From the NCBI GenBank assembly GCA_038063195.1, contig JBBTVO010000014.1, positions 1-18,666 of the forward strand: a stretch of DNA of 18,666 bases, in the 5' to 3' direction. The DNA comes from JBBTVO01 sp038063195. Its GTDB lineage: Bacteria > Patescibacteriota > Microgenomatia > Levybacterales > UBA12049. Position 1 is the first letter of the stretch. Every line of letters begins with the position of its first letter. The notes below the pieces were generated by a model. It saw only the letters and a list, made by a program, of their open reading frames with translations. It searched no databases and was not told the origin of the DNA. The translations under genes were made by a program, and so were the position numbers. Below, piece after piece: positions 1 to 7,630 of the stretch.

Positions 1-307
1 AAACATGATGATAGAGGAAAGTCCAGACAGCAGTAAGGAGGGGACGGAGTGTAAGCTCCGACTTTGATAGTGTTTAAGCTTTTTACTCACATGCGAAGCT
101 TAAAACAAGTCTTGAATTGACAAGACTTGAGAGCAACAGAGACGAGTGAGTGTGAAACGGGCAATCCTACCTGCTGCAATCTCAGAATGATGCGCATGTC
201 CTCCAAAGCCTTGTGCGGAGGGGGATTATTACTTTCCTTACAGGAGCATCAAGTAGAGAGCATAGATAGATTGCGGACAAGAACAGAATCTGGCTTACTC
301 TCTCCTC
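1..307 (+). ncRNA. rnpB: RNase P RNA (5' end missing)
   Basis: This is the catalytic RNA of RNase P, which trims the 5' leader from pre-tRNAs. Conserved region I (GAGGAAAGTCC) is at 15-25. Further on come an ACAGAGA-like element near 134-141, a GTGAAACGGGC element near 151-162, and the 3' conserved block GAACAGAATCTGGCTTAC at 281-298. The long-range P4 helix is supported by base pairing: CCAGA at 23-27 pairs with TCTGG at 289-293, where many bacteria have CCGGG/CCCGG, so the pair has changed on both sides. The 5' strands of P1, P2 and part of P3 lie before the window. The 3' end is estimated from the end of the conserved block plus a short P1 strand and could be off by about 10 nt. An apparent reading frame inside it (127-330) is not a gene. 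Confidence 0.93.
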
Positions 308-326
308 AGAGCATCTTTAATTCCTC

Positions 327-830
327 GTGAAAAGTAAAAAAATTAGCTTCTATATTAAGCCTCGAAAAGATATTTATGGAGAGACGGGATACGAGAATAT
401 CTTAAAGGCTTTCTCTCGATTGAATCCATCAACTAAAGAAGGAGAGCTGGGAGCTGGAGCTTCTGGCTTAATGCCCGAACTTGATATGTTCGTAAAATCC
501 GTTGCTCCTCTTATTGTTGCAGGTTTTTTGGGAGCAATTGGAGGGGATATTTATGACCTAATAAAAAAAGGGATTATGAAAATTGTTGACGTAAAACCCA
601 TCAGGAAGTCCGTGGTTTTACCTGAAAACTTTAAGGGAGAAATATACAGTCATCTGGTGTTTTGGATTTATTTTAAAGACTATAGATTGTTAATAGAATT
701 GGATTTAAAAAGTAAGGATGAAGTTAAAAGAGCGTTAGATTCTCTACCTGCTGCTGTAAATAAGGTAATAAAAAACGGTAAAGATTTTTCGCGCCTTATT
801 TGGAATGGAAGCAATTGGAATGCTTATTGA
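327..830 (+). CDS. hypothetical protein with one hydrophobic helix
   Basis: A 167-residue protein that I do not recognise. It starts with GTG directly after the RNase P RNA and has no Shine-Dalgarno; the next ATG is at 471, so the N-terminus is uncertain. Residues about 59-79 form a hydrophobic, Gly/Ala-rich stretch that could be one membrane segment or an amphipathic helix. The part after it (about 95-160) is mixed charged and hydrophobic, like a small folded domain. The stop is TGA. It converges on the helicase gene with 33 bp between the stops. The uninterrupted length and ordinary composition argue for a real gene, but there is no homology-based support here. Confidence 0.55.
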   Translation: MKSKKISFYIKPRKDIYGETGYENILKAFSRLNPSTKEGELGAGASGLMPELDMFVKSVAPLIVAGFLGAIGGDIYDLIKKGIMKIVDVKPIRKSVVLPENFKGEIYSHLVFWIYFKDYRLLIELDLKSKDEVKRALDSLPAAVNKVIKNGKDFSRLIWNGSNWNAY

Positions 831-863
831 TTTAGATATTCTCGCTTGCTTTGAACGGTAATT

Positions 864-3725
864 TTAGGAAGTGTTGCAGAGCATTTTGTATTCGCAACTC
901 TTACAAATAATATTCCCCGAACATTTAAAATCACTTTTTTCTATTTCTTCAATTTTTTCAATAAGACTGTCTTCGAGTTTATCTAAATCCCCTTTTGTAA
1001 AAGTCATGGATTTTTTGGTATTTCCTTCAAGGAAATGAAGAGTTAGAGTTATGTCTTTTGGATCACGGTTGAGAATTTCATCTTTTATACGGGTAGCAGC
1101 AAGTGCGTACATTGCAAGCTGAAGTTCATGTGCTTTTTCTGCCTTTGGATTTTGTTCACCGGTTTTATAATCAATAATTTCAATACCATCATCTTTTTTA
1201 TCAATTCTGTCAATTTTTCCGAAAACCTTGACACTGTTTCTAAGAACAAAATTAAATGGCTCCTCAAGTCTTAGTGGTTTTATTGGGGGATTACAGTCTG
1301 TTTTGTAATACTCATCAAGAATCTTAAGCGCCTGGGCGAAACGTTCTTCTTCATGCTTTTTTCCGTCATAACCTTGTGAAATCCATTCGTTCTTAAGTAT
1401 CTCTTTAAGATTTTTTAAAGTAGGTTTTTCGCCGTCCTGGAGCTCTTTATAAAATCTATACAAAGTGTTATGCATAGAAATTCCAAAGCTTTGGACCGCA
1501 GCAGGCGGTGTAGGGATATTGAAAATGACACGGGCTTTGTAATGAAGTGGACAAATATCAAACATTTGAAGATTCGAGTATGTAATATAGCTTAATTTAA
1601 GCGCAGGTTTTTTCTCTTCCTCATCGTCTTTGCTTTCATAAACTGAAAGAACCTCTGTTAAAGACAATTGCTGAATTTGTTTTTTTGTTTTTTCATTTTC
1701 AATTAGTTCCGGAAGAGTTTCATAAATAAAAGGAGAGAGTTTTTTTATACGCTTGCCAGCGCCATAATAATCTGCAGCCGTAAAATACAGAAGCTCTTTT
1801 GCCCGAGTCATACCTACATAGAAAAGCCTTCTTTCTTCTTCAAGATGAAAATCGGTATCTTTGGGGAGGTTTTCTTTGATAATTCCTTCGGGTAGAGGAA
1901 TCTTCTCATTTCTTTGCCGCGTCGGGAAACGGTCCGAAACAAGATTTACCAGAAAAACTACTTTGAATTCCAAACCTTTTGAAGAGTGGACAGTCAAAAT
2001 ATTTACTGCATTCTTGTCTCTCATGTCAATATCTGCCGCAGTAGGGCTATCTCCCATCTGGAGCATAAGCATAAACCATTCAACGAGAGTAAAAATATTT
2101 GCATCGGCGCGTTCGGTCTCAAAGTTCTTAATCCTATCAAAAAACTTTGCAATATTCTGAACTTTCTGCTCTTCCTTGACCGACGCAGTAGTTTTCAAAG
2201 TTTCAAAAAGCTTGGAGTCTACCAGAAAATAATAAAGAATTTGTCCTGCTGTGTCTTTCTTGACTCTTTCAAGGTGACGATCTGCCATAAGCTTAAAATT
2301 TCTCAATTTTTCAAGTGTTTCAGGTTTTAAAAATGATTGATCAATTTCAGAAAGCGCCTCAAAAAGATTAAGATTTCTTTTTTTGGCAAAGCTTAAGAGA
2401 TAATTGAGTTCTATATACGGAATATCAAAAATCTCCATGGATAAAACACGAAAGAGTGCAACAGAATCGGAAACATCTGTCAGGAACACGAGATATGAAA
2501 TTAAATCTTTTATCTCTTCCTGATGAAAAAGATAGCCGGGTCCTAAGAATTGATAAGGGATTCGATGACGGGCAAGTGATGTCGTTATGCTTTGAGCATG
2601 GTTATTAGCTCTTACCAAAATTGCGATGTCTTTATGTTCGTAAGTTTTTACCAATTCTTTTATAGTCTGGGCAATTTTATCCGCCTCATCTTCAGAGCGG
2701 TTTTCATGAATAACTTCAATTTCTTTTTTGACGACTCTTGAATGACTCTTAAGCTTCTTATCTATCCCCTCGACAACCTCAAGCCTGTTGGGATTATTAT
2801 TTTGAATAAGCTGATAGGATGCATCAAGAATTGTTTGAGTGGACCTATAATTGTCATTAAGAGTTACGATTTCTGTTTTGGGAAAGCTTTTCTTAAACTG
2901 TAAAACGTTTGAGACAGCAGCGCCTCGGAACCTATAAATTGACTGGTCGTCATCCGCAACTACAGTGATATTTTTATCATCTCCTGCTAAGAGAATCGCC
3001 AATTCATTTTGTGCATAATTGGTGTCTTGAAATTCGTCTACTAATATAAATTTAAATTGCTTTTGATATCTTTTAAGAATATTTGCCCGTTTCCTAAAAA
3101 GTTTAAGAGTATTTGAAATAAGATCCGAAAAATCCATCATCGACTCTTTCGTTTTAAGTTCCTCATAACTTTTGTAAGAATTTGCAAGCTCGATGTATTG
3201 CCCCTTTTCATCTGGTGATTTTTGGTTTTGTGCCCATTTTATATATTCATCAGGTGTTATGTCTTCGTCTTTTAATCTTGAAAAATGGGTAAGAAGCGCA
3301 TCTAGAAATTTAGTGGGATTTCCCATGGGTTTAAATATTTTAAGCCCTAAATCAAAAATATTTTTTCGCATCAGAAGCACAGATTCAGATTCTGAAATTA
3401 ATTTATAATTCGGGTCAAGTCCAATGGTATGTGCTTCATCGCGCAGAACCCTATCGCAGAACGAATGGAAAGTATGAATCCAAAGATTGGTATAGCCATA
3501 CGGAAGAAGTACGTCGACCCGTTCCTGCATCTCATAAGAAGCCTTATCTGTAAAAGTCAAAGCCAGAATGTTTGAAGGCTGGATGTTTTTGTCTATGATA
3601 AGATGCTTAATTCTCTCTGTAATAACAGTGGTTTTTCCGGTACCGGCACCCGCAATAATAAGAAGCGGCCCCTGACCATACCTTATTGCTTGTAATTGTT
3701 TATCATTTAAGTTCTTTTCGTCCAT
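864..3725 (-). CDS. UvrD/Rep-type DNA helicase fused to a RecB-like Fe-S nuclease
   Basis: An SF1A helicase-nuclease, probably for double-strand-break end processing in the cytoplasm. Numbering from the upstream in-frame GTG-adjacent ATG at 3749 (961 aa): Walker A GAGTGKTT at 34-41, motif II VDEFQDTN at 237-244, motif III DDDQSIYRFRG at 266-276, NDNYRS at 298-303, motif V NILTVHSSKGLEF at 583-595 and motif VI near 638-651. The C-terminal third carries a PD-(D/E)XK nuclease: D848, the IIDYKTG motif with D860 and K862, and QLAMY at 877-881. C733 together with C949-x2-C952-x5-C958 matches the four-cysteine iron-sulfur staple of AddB/AdnA-like nucleases. I chose the ATG at 3725 (953 aa) because a -10 box lies exactly 6 nt before it and none fits the longer start. 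No partner subunit gene (AddA, AddB or RecC) is in the window. Confidence 0.93.
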   Translation of the reverse strand: MDEKNLNDKQLQAIRYGQGPLLIIAGAGTGKTTVITERIKHLIIDKNIQPSNILALTFTDKASYEMQERVDVLLPYGYTNLWIHTFHSFCDRVLRDEAHTIGLDPNYKLISESESVLLMRKNIFDLGLKIFKPMGNPTKFLDALLTHFSRLKDEDITPDEYIKWAQNQKSPDEKGQYIELANSYKSYEELKTKESMMDFSDLISNTLKLFRKRANILKRYQKQFKFILVDEFQDTNYAQNELAILLAGDDKNITVVADDDQSIYRFRGAAVSNVLQFKKSFPKTEIVTLNDNYRSTQTILDASYQLIQNNNPNRLEVVEGIDKKLKSHSRVVKKEIEVIHENRSEDEADKIAQTIKELVKTYEHKDIAILVRANNHAQSITTSLARHRIPYQFLGPGYLFHQEEIKDLISYLVFLTDVSDSVALFRVLSMEIFDIPYIELNYLLSFAKKRNLNLFEALSEIDQSFLKPETLEKLRNFKLMADRHLERVKKDTAGQILYYFLVDSKLFETLKTTASVKEEQKVQNIAKFFDRIKNFETERADANIFTLVEWFMLMLQMGDSPTAADIDMRDKNAVNILTVHSSKGLEFKVVFLVNLVSDRFPTRQRNEKIPLPEGIIKENLPKDTDFHLEEERRLFYVGMTRAKELLYFTAADYYGAGKRIKKLSPFIYETLPELIENEKTKKQIQQLSLTEVLSVYESKDDEEEKKPALKLSYITYSNLQMFDICPLHYKARVIFNIPTPPAAVQSFGISMHNTLYRFYKELQDGEKPTLKNLKEILKNEWISQGYDGKKHEEERFAQALKILDEYYKTDCNPPIKPLRLEEPFNFVLRNSVKVFGKIDRIDKKDDGIEIIDYKTGEQNPKAEKAHELQLAMYALAATRIKDEILNRDPKDITLTLHFLEGNTKKSMTFTKGDLDKLEDSLIEKIEEIEKSDFKCSGNIICKSCEYKMLCNTS

Positions 3726-3731
3726 AATCTC

Positions 3732-3759
3732 AAAATATTTTAACACCAAATAATCTCAA
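3732..3759 (-). promoter_or_regulatory. promoter of the helicase-nuclease gene (leaderless type)
   Basis: Read on the minus strand, TTGAGA (3754-3759) and TATTTT (3732-3737) are separated by 16 nt. The -10 ends 6 nt before the ATG at 3725, which places the transcription start at or next to the start codon. Confidence 0.5.
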
Positions 3760-3773
3760 TTGATACAGAATAG

Positions 3774-3794
3774 CTGCTCTTTCCAAAAGAGCAG
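3774..3794 (-). terminator. hairpin after the cupredoxin-like gene
   Basis: A perfect 9-bp inverted repeat (CTGCTCTTT at 3774-3782, AAAGAGCAG at 3786-3794) with a 3-nt loop sits just past the stop of the minus-strand cupredoxin-like gene and before the helicase promoter. The following U-tract is poor, so it may be a weak terminator or only an mRNA 3'-end structure. Confidence 0.45.
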
Positions 3795-3815
3795 AAAAAG
3801 AAGAGTTTTTGAAGC

Positions 3816-4253
3816 CTACTGTACGATTACTGTTCCCGTCTGACTTGTCTTCAACTGATTCTGATAAGTGTATGTGCCTGTTTTATCAAACAAAAGCTGA
3901 ACAGATGATCCGTTCGGAAATTGTCCCAAAGTAAGAGGAACATATTTGTTTGTAGGAACTATGTTCACATCTGCTCCCGATTTATTAATCCAAATTACTT
4001 TACTGCCGTTTTTAATTGTAATGCTTTGCGGGTTAAATCCAGAGCTTGAAATATTTACTGTTTCTATAGTTTCAGTAATAGGTTTTCCTACTTGTACTTG
4101 ACCATTTTGATTCGATTGTGTCTGCTGAGTTGTCGGGGTTGAAGTTTGCGTCGTATTGCCGGATTTTTTATTCGTTAATTGTCCGCCAATAAGCAAAGCT
4201 CCTCCGATTACTATCAAAAGTGCGATTACTATAATTAATGTTTTATTATTCAT
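3816..4253 (-). CDS. membrane-anchored cupredoxin-fold protein lacking copper ligands
   Basis: 145 residues from the ATG at 4253. Residues 5-24 form an uncleaved-looking membrane anchor, residues 30-55 are a Thr/Gln/Asn/Ser-rich linker, and residues about 60-145 resemble a plastocyanin/azurin-type cupredoxin: the SSGFNPQSITIKNGSKVIWIN strand pattern, then GTYTY and GTVIV near the C-terminus. In copper-binding relatives a His follows the W-x-N strand, and the C-terminal loop carries Cys, His and often Met. Here those positions hold Asn (N97), Gln/Asn (131-132), Lys and Gln, and the protein has no Cys or His at all, so it should not bind type I copper. The GTG at 4265 would also open the frame but lies within the Shine-Dalgarno. 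The gene overlaps the end of rmuC by 8 nt, so translation is probably coupled. Likely extracytoplasmic; role unknown. Confidence 0.82.
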   Translation of the reverse strand: MNNKTLIIVIALLIVIGGALLIGGQLTNKKSGNTTQTSTPTTQQTQSNQNGQVQVGKPITETIETVNISSSGFNPQSITIKNGSKVIWINKSGADVNIVPTNKYVPLTLGQFPNGSSVQLLFDKTGTYTYQNQLKTSQTGTVIVQ

Positions 4254-5304
4254 CCGATATCTCACCTCCTTTTTCAGTAAGCCCTGCTACTTCCTTTACA
4301 GCTCCTTCTTCCAGGCTTCCTGCAGAAGTTATCTTATTACCTAATTGTAGAAGACCTGAGGATACATTTGCAAATTGAGAAGATGCATTATTGATATGTT
4401 TGCCTAAAACTCCTACATTTTCCTGGACTTTGCCGTAATCAACCTGAAGGGCCCGCAGAAGCCTCAGAACCTGTCTTGATTGTGCCTCTATTTTCTTTCC
4501 CTCAAAAGAAAGGAGAATTGTCTGAAGGTGAGCGTATAAAGTATTGGGTGAGACGGGATAAACTCTTAATTTCCTTGCATAGTCATTAATATCAGTAATA
4601 TTTGACAGTTCATTGAAAACGTTTTCACTTGGTATATACATAAGAGCAAAATCCATCGTTCCTTCATCAGGAAGAATATATTTCTTCGCAATTGCATCGA
4701 TATGTTTCTTAACATCCCGCATGAATTCTTTCTTGGCGTCTTCTTTTTCTTTTTCAGTTCCGGCTTTTACCATCCGCTGATAATTTTCCATGGGGAATTT
4801 TGAATCAATAGGAAGAATTCCTGCGTCTGTTTTTATCGCGGCATCAACTCTCTCTCCGGTCTTAAACTGATACTGAAGATGAAAGCTATTTTTGGGGAAC
4901 ATTTGGGAAATAAGGTCTTTTAACACCTGCTCGCCGATATTGCCCCGAAGCTTTGGACTTTTCAGAAAATCCTGGAGGTCCTGCATGCTCCTTCCAATCT
5001 CAGACATTTGTCCTACTTCTTTTCCAACATCTCTTATCACTGCTGCTGCCTTATCAAGCCGTTCATTAAGCTGTTTTGAATTTTCCTGAAGAGTCTTGAC
5101 CATACTTGTTGAGTTTTTTGACATAGCATCATTGAGGGTTTTGTTTGTAGATTCAAGAGAAGATTGCATTGTCTTGAGCCATTCGACTAAAGTGTCATTT
5201 TCTTCGGGTTTTTTAAGTTCTGAAAGTTTCTTGTTGAGGAAATAGAAGATTGCAGCAACAGCGACGATAAGCGAGAAGATAATGATAGGCAGTTCATTTT
5301 GCAT
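4246..5304 (-). CDS. rmuC: RmuC family DNA recombination protein
   Basis: 352 residues. RmuC proteins limit recombination at inverted repeats and carry a predicted restriction-endonuclease-like fold. Residues 5-23 are an N-terminal membrane segment, about 30-110 are a long charged and Gln-rich coiled coil, and about 115-330 form the RmuC domain. Recognisable signatures are SPKLRGNIGEQVLKDL, the DAAIKT...LPIDSKFP block (acidic residues and Lys of the putative active site), MDFALMYIPSENVF and RVYPVSPNTLYA. A TTG immediately before the ATG also keeps the frame open, but the ATG at 5304 has a -10 box ending 6 nt upstream. The downstream cupredoxin-like gene overlaps by 8 nt, so the two are co-transcribed. 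Residues beyond 330 are less conserved in appearance. Confidence 0.92.
   Translation of the reverse strand: MQNELPIIIFSLIVAVAAIFYFLNKKLSELKKPEENDTLVEWLKTMQSSLESTNKTLNDAMSKNSTSMVKTLQENSKQLNERLDKAAAVIRDVGKEVGQMSEIGRSMQDLQDFLKSPKLRGNIGEQVLKDLISQMFPKNSFHLQYQFKTGERVDAAIKTDAGILPIDSKFPMENYQRMVKAGTEKEKEDAKKEFMRDVKKHIDAIAKKYILPDEGTMDFALMYIPSENVFNELSNITDINDYARKLRVYPVSPNTLYAHLQTILLSFEGKKIEAQSRQVLRLLRALQVDYGKVQENVGVLGKHINNASSQFANVSSGLLQLGNKITSAGSLEEGAVKEVAGLTEKGGEISDE
4261..4272 (-). promoter_or_regulatory. strong Shine-Dalgarno inside the rmuC 3' end
   Basis: On the minus strand AAAGGAGGTGAG is almost fully complementary to the 16S rRNA 3' end and lies 7 nt upstream of the ATG at 4253. It forms the Gly-Gly-Glu codons near the end of rmuC. 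It decides the start of the cupredoxin-like gene and contrasts with the SD-less starts elsewhere. Confidence 0.8.
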
Positions 5305-5310
5305 CAATCT

Positions 5311-5319
5311 ATTTTACCA
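5311..5319 (-). promoter_or_regulatory. extended -10 promoter of rmuC (leaderless type)
   Basis: The minus strand reads TGGTAAAAT, an extended -10 element, followed by 6 nt and then the ATG at 5304. No convincing -35 is present, as is usual for extended -10 promoters. Confidence 0.5.
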
Positions 5320-5337
5320 CAGAATAAGAGGTTAAAA

Positions 5338-5577
5338 TTAAGAAGATTGACCATTTTTCCTTCTCTGGCCCCAATCTTTTAAAGCCTTAATTGTGCGTTC
5401 TACGGCTATTGTGTATTCAGGACTGCTTTCGTCTATGCCGCGAGCCCAAGATAAATCATCTCCGCCGATCATTTGATTTCCGCCTGGTCTCATGGAACGA
5501 GAAGCATACCTTCTCATCGTATCATCGCCTAGTGGAAGTTGATGAAGGCGGGCTGGTTTTCTTTCTACTTTGGACAT
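5338..5577 (-). CDS. hypothetical 79-residue protein
   Basis: I do not recognise this protein. It is basic, Arg/Gly-rich in the first half (residues about 5-40) and helical-looking in the second (about 50-72). It has no membrane segment and no Cys. A longer reading frame begins at 5604, but the ATG at 5577 sits just after a consensus -35/-10 pair, so the short form is preferred. It lies between tsaD and rmuC on the same strand, with its promoter overlapping the tsaD stop. A small cytoplasmic, possibly nucleic-acid-binding protein would fit the charge, but that is a guess. Confidence 0.55.
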   Translation of the reverse strand: MSKVERKPARLHQLPLGDDTMRRYASRSMRPGGNQMIGGDDLSWARGIDESSPEYTIAVERTIKALKDWGQRRKNGQSS

Positions 5578-5582
5578 TTGGG

Positions 5583-5614
5583 ATAATATTAAACAATATC
5601 TCAAATTTTGTCAA
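5583..5614 (-). promoter_or_regulatory. promoter of the 79-aa gene
   Basis: On the minus strand a perfect TTGACA (5609-5614) is followed after 17 nt by TAATAT (5586-5591), which overlaps a better-matching TATTAT (5583-5588, 20-nt spacing). The -10 ends 5-8 nt before the ATG at 5577, so the transcript should have almost no leader. Confidence 0.6.
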
Positions 5615-5621
5615 CAGAGAT

Positions 5622-6701
5622 TTAGTAGAAATATAATTCGGGATCTGCTTTTATGTTTTGCCAAGCAACAGGTTTGTAATTGTAGAATGCGGCTGTTGCG
5701 ATCATGGCGGCATTGTCGGTGCACAAGCTTTTCGTTGGGACGAAAAGCTTGATTGACGATTTACCATTGACGATTGACGATTGAAATTTCTCTTTAAGTT
5801 TATTATTCGCGGCAACACCACCACCAAGAAGAATTGAGCGGACTTTATATTTTTCGGCAGCTTTTAAAGTTTTCTTTACCAAAACATCAATAATTGCTTC
5901 TTGGACAGCATAGGAAATATCAGATACGATTTGCTTATCTATTTTTTTAATAGATTTTATTTCTCGAAAAACAGCAGCTTTTAAACCGCTAAAACTGAAG
6001 TCAAAATCTTTGGAGTCTATCATCGGTTTTGGAAAAGTAAATTTCTTGGGATTTCCTTTTAGCGCTTCTTTTTCAATTGAAGGACCGCCGGGATATGGAA
6101 GGTCGAGTAATCTTCCGATCTTATCAAAAGCTTCACCCGCTGCATCATCACGTGTCCCGCCAAGCCATTTAAGTTTATTATGGTCTTTTAATAGAACCAG
6201 ATCCGTGTGTCCGCCCGATACAACTAAAGCAACCTGAGGAAATTCTGGCTGCTTGCTTATAGCTTTCAGACTACCGACTACAGCTTTTTGTTTTTCCGTA
6301 GACTGTAGACCGTAGTCTGTTAGCCAATTAGCGTATATGTGTCCGATAAGATGGTTGACCGGAATTATGGGTTTATCCCAAAGATAAGAAAGAGTTCGTG
6401 CTGTCTCAACGCCGACAAGGAGCGAGCCTACCAATCCCGGCCCAACTGTAACAGCAATAGCATCTATAGAAGTTTTGGTATTTTTATCAAATTCTTTAAG
6501 GGATTTCTCAAGAACAGGAATCATATATTTTACCTGTTCACGCGCTGCGATTTCAGGAATTATCCCACCCGTTTTTGAATGAAGAGAAAGAGAAGACGCC
6601 AGAATGTTGGATATAATTTTTATTTCGTTTGTTTTAGGATTGACCTGAATAACAGCAGCACCTGTTTCATCACAAGAAGTCTCAATTCCTAAGATCGTCA
6701 T
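5622..6701 (-). CDS. tsaD: tRNA N6-adenosine threonylcarbamoyltransferase
   Basis: 359 residues. TsaD transfers the threonylcarbamoyl group onto A37 of ANN-decoding tRNAs (t6A). Seen: LGIETSCDETGAA at 4-16, HSKTGGIIPEIAAREQ at 41-56, the metal-binding NHLIGH with H117 and H121, SGGHTDL at 162-168, the GGTRDDAAGEAFDK block at 181-194, GGGVAANN at 293-300 and CTDNAAM with D329 as third metal ligand. Compared with E. coli TsaD there are about 18 extra residues (roughly 129-150), coded by an inverted-repeat sequence; a second simple-repeat stretch codes residues about 307-325. The ATG overlaps the stop of the DUF192 gene by one base (TAATG), so it is the last gene of a three-gene operon. The other t6A genes (tsaB, tsaC, tsaE) are not in the window. 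Confidence 0.97.
   Translation of the reverse strand: MTILGIETSCDETGAAVIQVNPKTNEIKIISNILASSLSLHSKTGGIIPEIAAREQVKYMIPVLEKSLKEFDKNTKTSIDAIAVTVGPGLVGSLLVGVETARTLSYLWDKPIIPVNHLIGHIYANWLTDYGLQSTEKQKAVVGSLKAISKQPEFPQVALVVSGGHTDLVLLKDHNKLKWLGGTRDDAAGEAFDKIGRLLDLPYPGGPSIEKEALKGNPKKFTFPKPMIDSKDFDFSFSGLKAAVFREIKSIKKIDKQIVSDISYAVQEAIIDVLVKKTLKAAEKYKVRSILLGGGVAANNKLKEKFQSSIVNGKSSIKLFVPTKSLCTDNAAMIATAAFYNYKPVAWQNIKADPELYFY
5725..5750. repeat. perfect 11-bp inverted repeat inside tsaD
   Basis: AAGCTTTTCGT at 5725-5735 and ACGAAAAGCTT at 5740-5750 are separated by 4 nt. It codes the residues around LFVPTKSL in tsaD, directly beside the TTGACGAT repeats. Confidence 0.8.
5753..5781. repeat. three TTGACGAT direct repeats inside tsaD
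   Basis: TTGACGAT occurs at 5753-5760, 5767-5774 and 5774-5781. On the coding strand this becomes a low-complexity Ser/Ile/Lys stretch (residues about 308-317). It resembles AT-rich intergenic repeat sequence more than the rest of the gene. Confidence 0.7.
6268..6318. repeat. imperfect 16-bp inverted repeat in the tsaD insertion
   Basis: AGACTACCGACTACAG (6268-6283) is the reverse complement, at 14 of 16 positions, of CTGTAGACCGTAGTCT (6303-6318), with 19 nt between. It coincides with the extra ~18 residues after the metal-binding histidines of TsaD. It looks like a small hairpin-forming repeat that was inserted in frame. Confidence 0.75.
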
Positions 6702-7144
6702 TAGATATTTGAGAAGCTTACCGTGTCTCCCTCTTTGAAGTTGTATTTTTGAGAGAGACCTGCGTTTACTTCAAGTACGGTATCAGCAGGTTTGGTACTG
6801 TTATATACGGGAGGACTTAACTTATCTTTTGGTGTTGGCACGTTCCTATAAATTGTTACAATTTTGCCGTCATTAATATAAATAATATCAATTGGAAATT
6901 TCATCTCTTTCATCCAAAAAGGGTAATAATTTGCTTTTGAAAAAGAAAAAACCATTCCTCTTTCATTTTCAATTTTTTTATATTTTGACAGGCCAATTTG
7001 TTTGTCTTTTTCAGTTTTTGCTACATAAAGCTTAAATGAACGATTATTTATTTTCGCAACCGGAGATTTCTCAGAAGCCTGCCATGCCCAGATGCCCAGC
7101 CCGATTATAATCAAAACACCGATAATAATTGCTATTTTTTTCAT
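6701..7144 (-). CDS. membrane-anchored DUF192 protein
   Basis: 147 residues. Residues 4-21 are an N-terminal membrane anchor without a lipobox cysteine, so the domain probably faces outside. Residues about 35-145 match the DUF192 family: IGLSKYKKI, ERGMVFSF at 61-68, FWMKEMKFPIDIIYI at 76-90, and the VLEVNAG...FKEGDTVSF ending. The biochemical role of DUF192 is not established. The ATG overlaps the stop of the upstream nucleotidyltransferase gene (ATGA) and its own stop overlaps the tsaD ATG, so the three genes are one transcript. The link to tsaD is by expression only; nothing here suggests a shared pathway. Confidence 0.88.
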   Translation of the reverse strand: MKKIAIIIGVLIIIGLGIWAWQASEKSPVAKINNRSFKLYVAKTEKDKQIGLSKYKKIENERGMVFSFSKANYYPFWMKEMKFPIDIIYINDGKIVTIYRNVPTPKDKLSPPVYNSTKPADTVLEVNAGLSQKYNFKEGDTVSFSNI

Positions 7145-7623
7145 TTATTCTTTTTAAGAATTATTTTCCCCAAAATTGTGGTAGATTTTTCTTTTATCCT
7201 TTCTACAACTTCTTTTATTTCTGCATTTATCAACTTCGCCTGCCTTTTTTTATGTATAATTGCCGGATCATTTTCTGTAGTTGCTAGGACGTTTGGTTTT
7301 ATCTGGTTTATTAGTTTATCATAATCTTCGTCAGATTTCATGTAAGGAAGAAGGACAACATAATCAACGTATTTAAGACTTGCTAGGATTTCCGCCCTAT
7401 CTTTCTGAGAGTTTATTGGCCGGTTTTTTCCTTTGAGTTTTCGGACTTTTTCATCGTTTTCAAGAAGTATAAAGAGAACTTCGCCTTGATCCTTCGCATT
7501 TTTTAAAAACCTGACATGTCCTACGTGAAGTATGTCGAAGCATCCCCCTGCAACAACAATTGATTTTCTTTGCTTTCTAAGTTTATTACTTATCTCAATA
7601 GCTTTATCTATTTTAATTATCAT
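7141..7623 (-). CDS. RfaE2/TagD-like nucleotidyltransferase (HxGH family)
   Basis: 160 residues from the ATG at 7623. It is a small Rossmann-like nucleotidyltransferase of the cytidylyltransferase superfamily: VVAGGCFDILHVGHVRFL (HxGH at 33-36) binds the NTP phosphates, and KLKGKNRPINSQKDRAEIL with ASLKYVDYVV follows the pattern of the RfaE/HldE C-terminal domain and glycerol-3-phosphate cytidylyltransferase. The exact substrate (ADP-heptose precursor, CDP-glycerol, FAD or other) cannot be told from sequence alone. No sugar-kinase or heptose genes are nearby. A TTG 6 nt upstream also opens the frame; the ATG is preferred. First gene of the operon with DUF192 and tsaD. Confidence 0.88.
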   Translation of the reverse strand: MIIKIDKAIEISNKLRKQRKSIVVAGGCFDILHVGHVRFLKNAKDQGEVLFILLENDEKVRKLKGKNRPINSQKDRAEILASLKYVDYVVLLPYMKSDEDYDKLINQIKPNVLATTENDPAIIHKKRQAKLINAEIKEVVERIKEKSTTILGKIILKKNK

Positions 7624-7630
7624 GCTCAAA

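Noticed and set aside
127..330. 67-codon open frame at the start of the window
   Set aside because: It lies inside the RNase P RNA, including the conserved 3' block, and has no protein-like features.
327..830. Alternative genetic code with TGA as glycine, as in some CPR lineages
   Set aside because: All recognised genes are complete with TGA as a stop, and TGA ends several of them (327-830, 11519-12538, 13085-13597).
5753..5781. CRISPR-like direct repeats
   Set aside because: The units are only 8 nt, partly overlapping, without spacers, and lie in the tsaD coding region.
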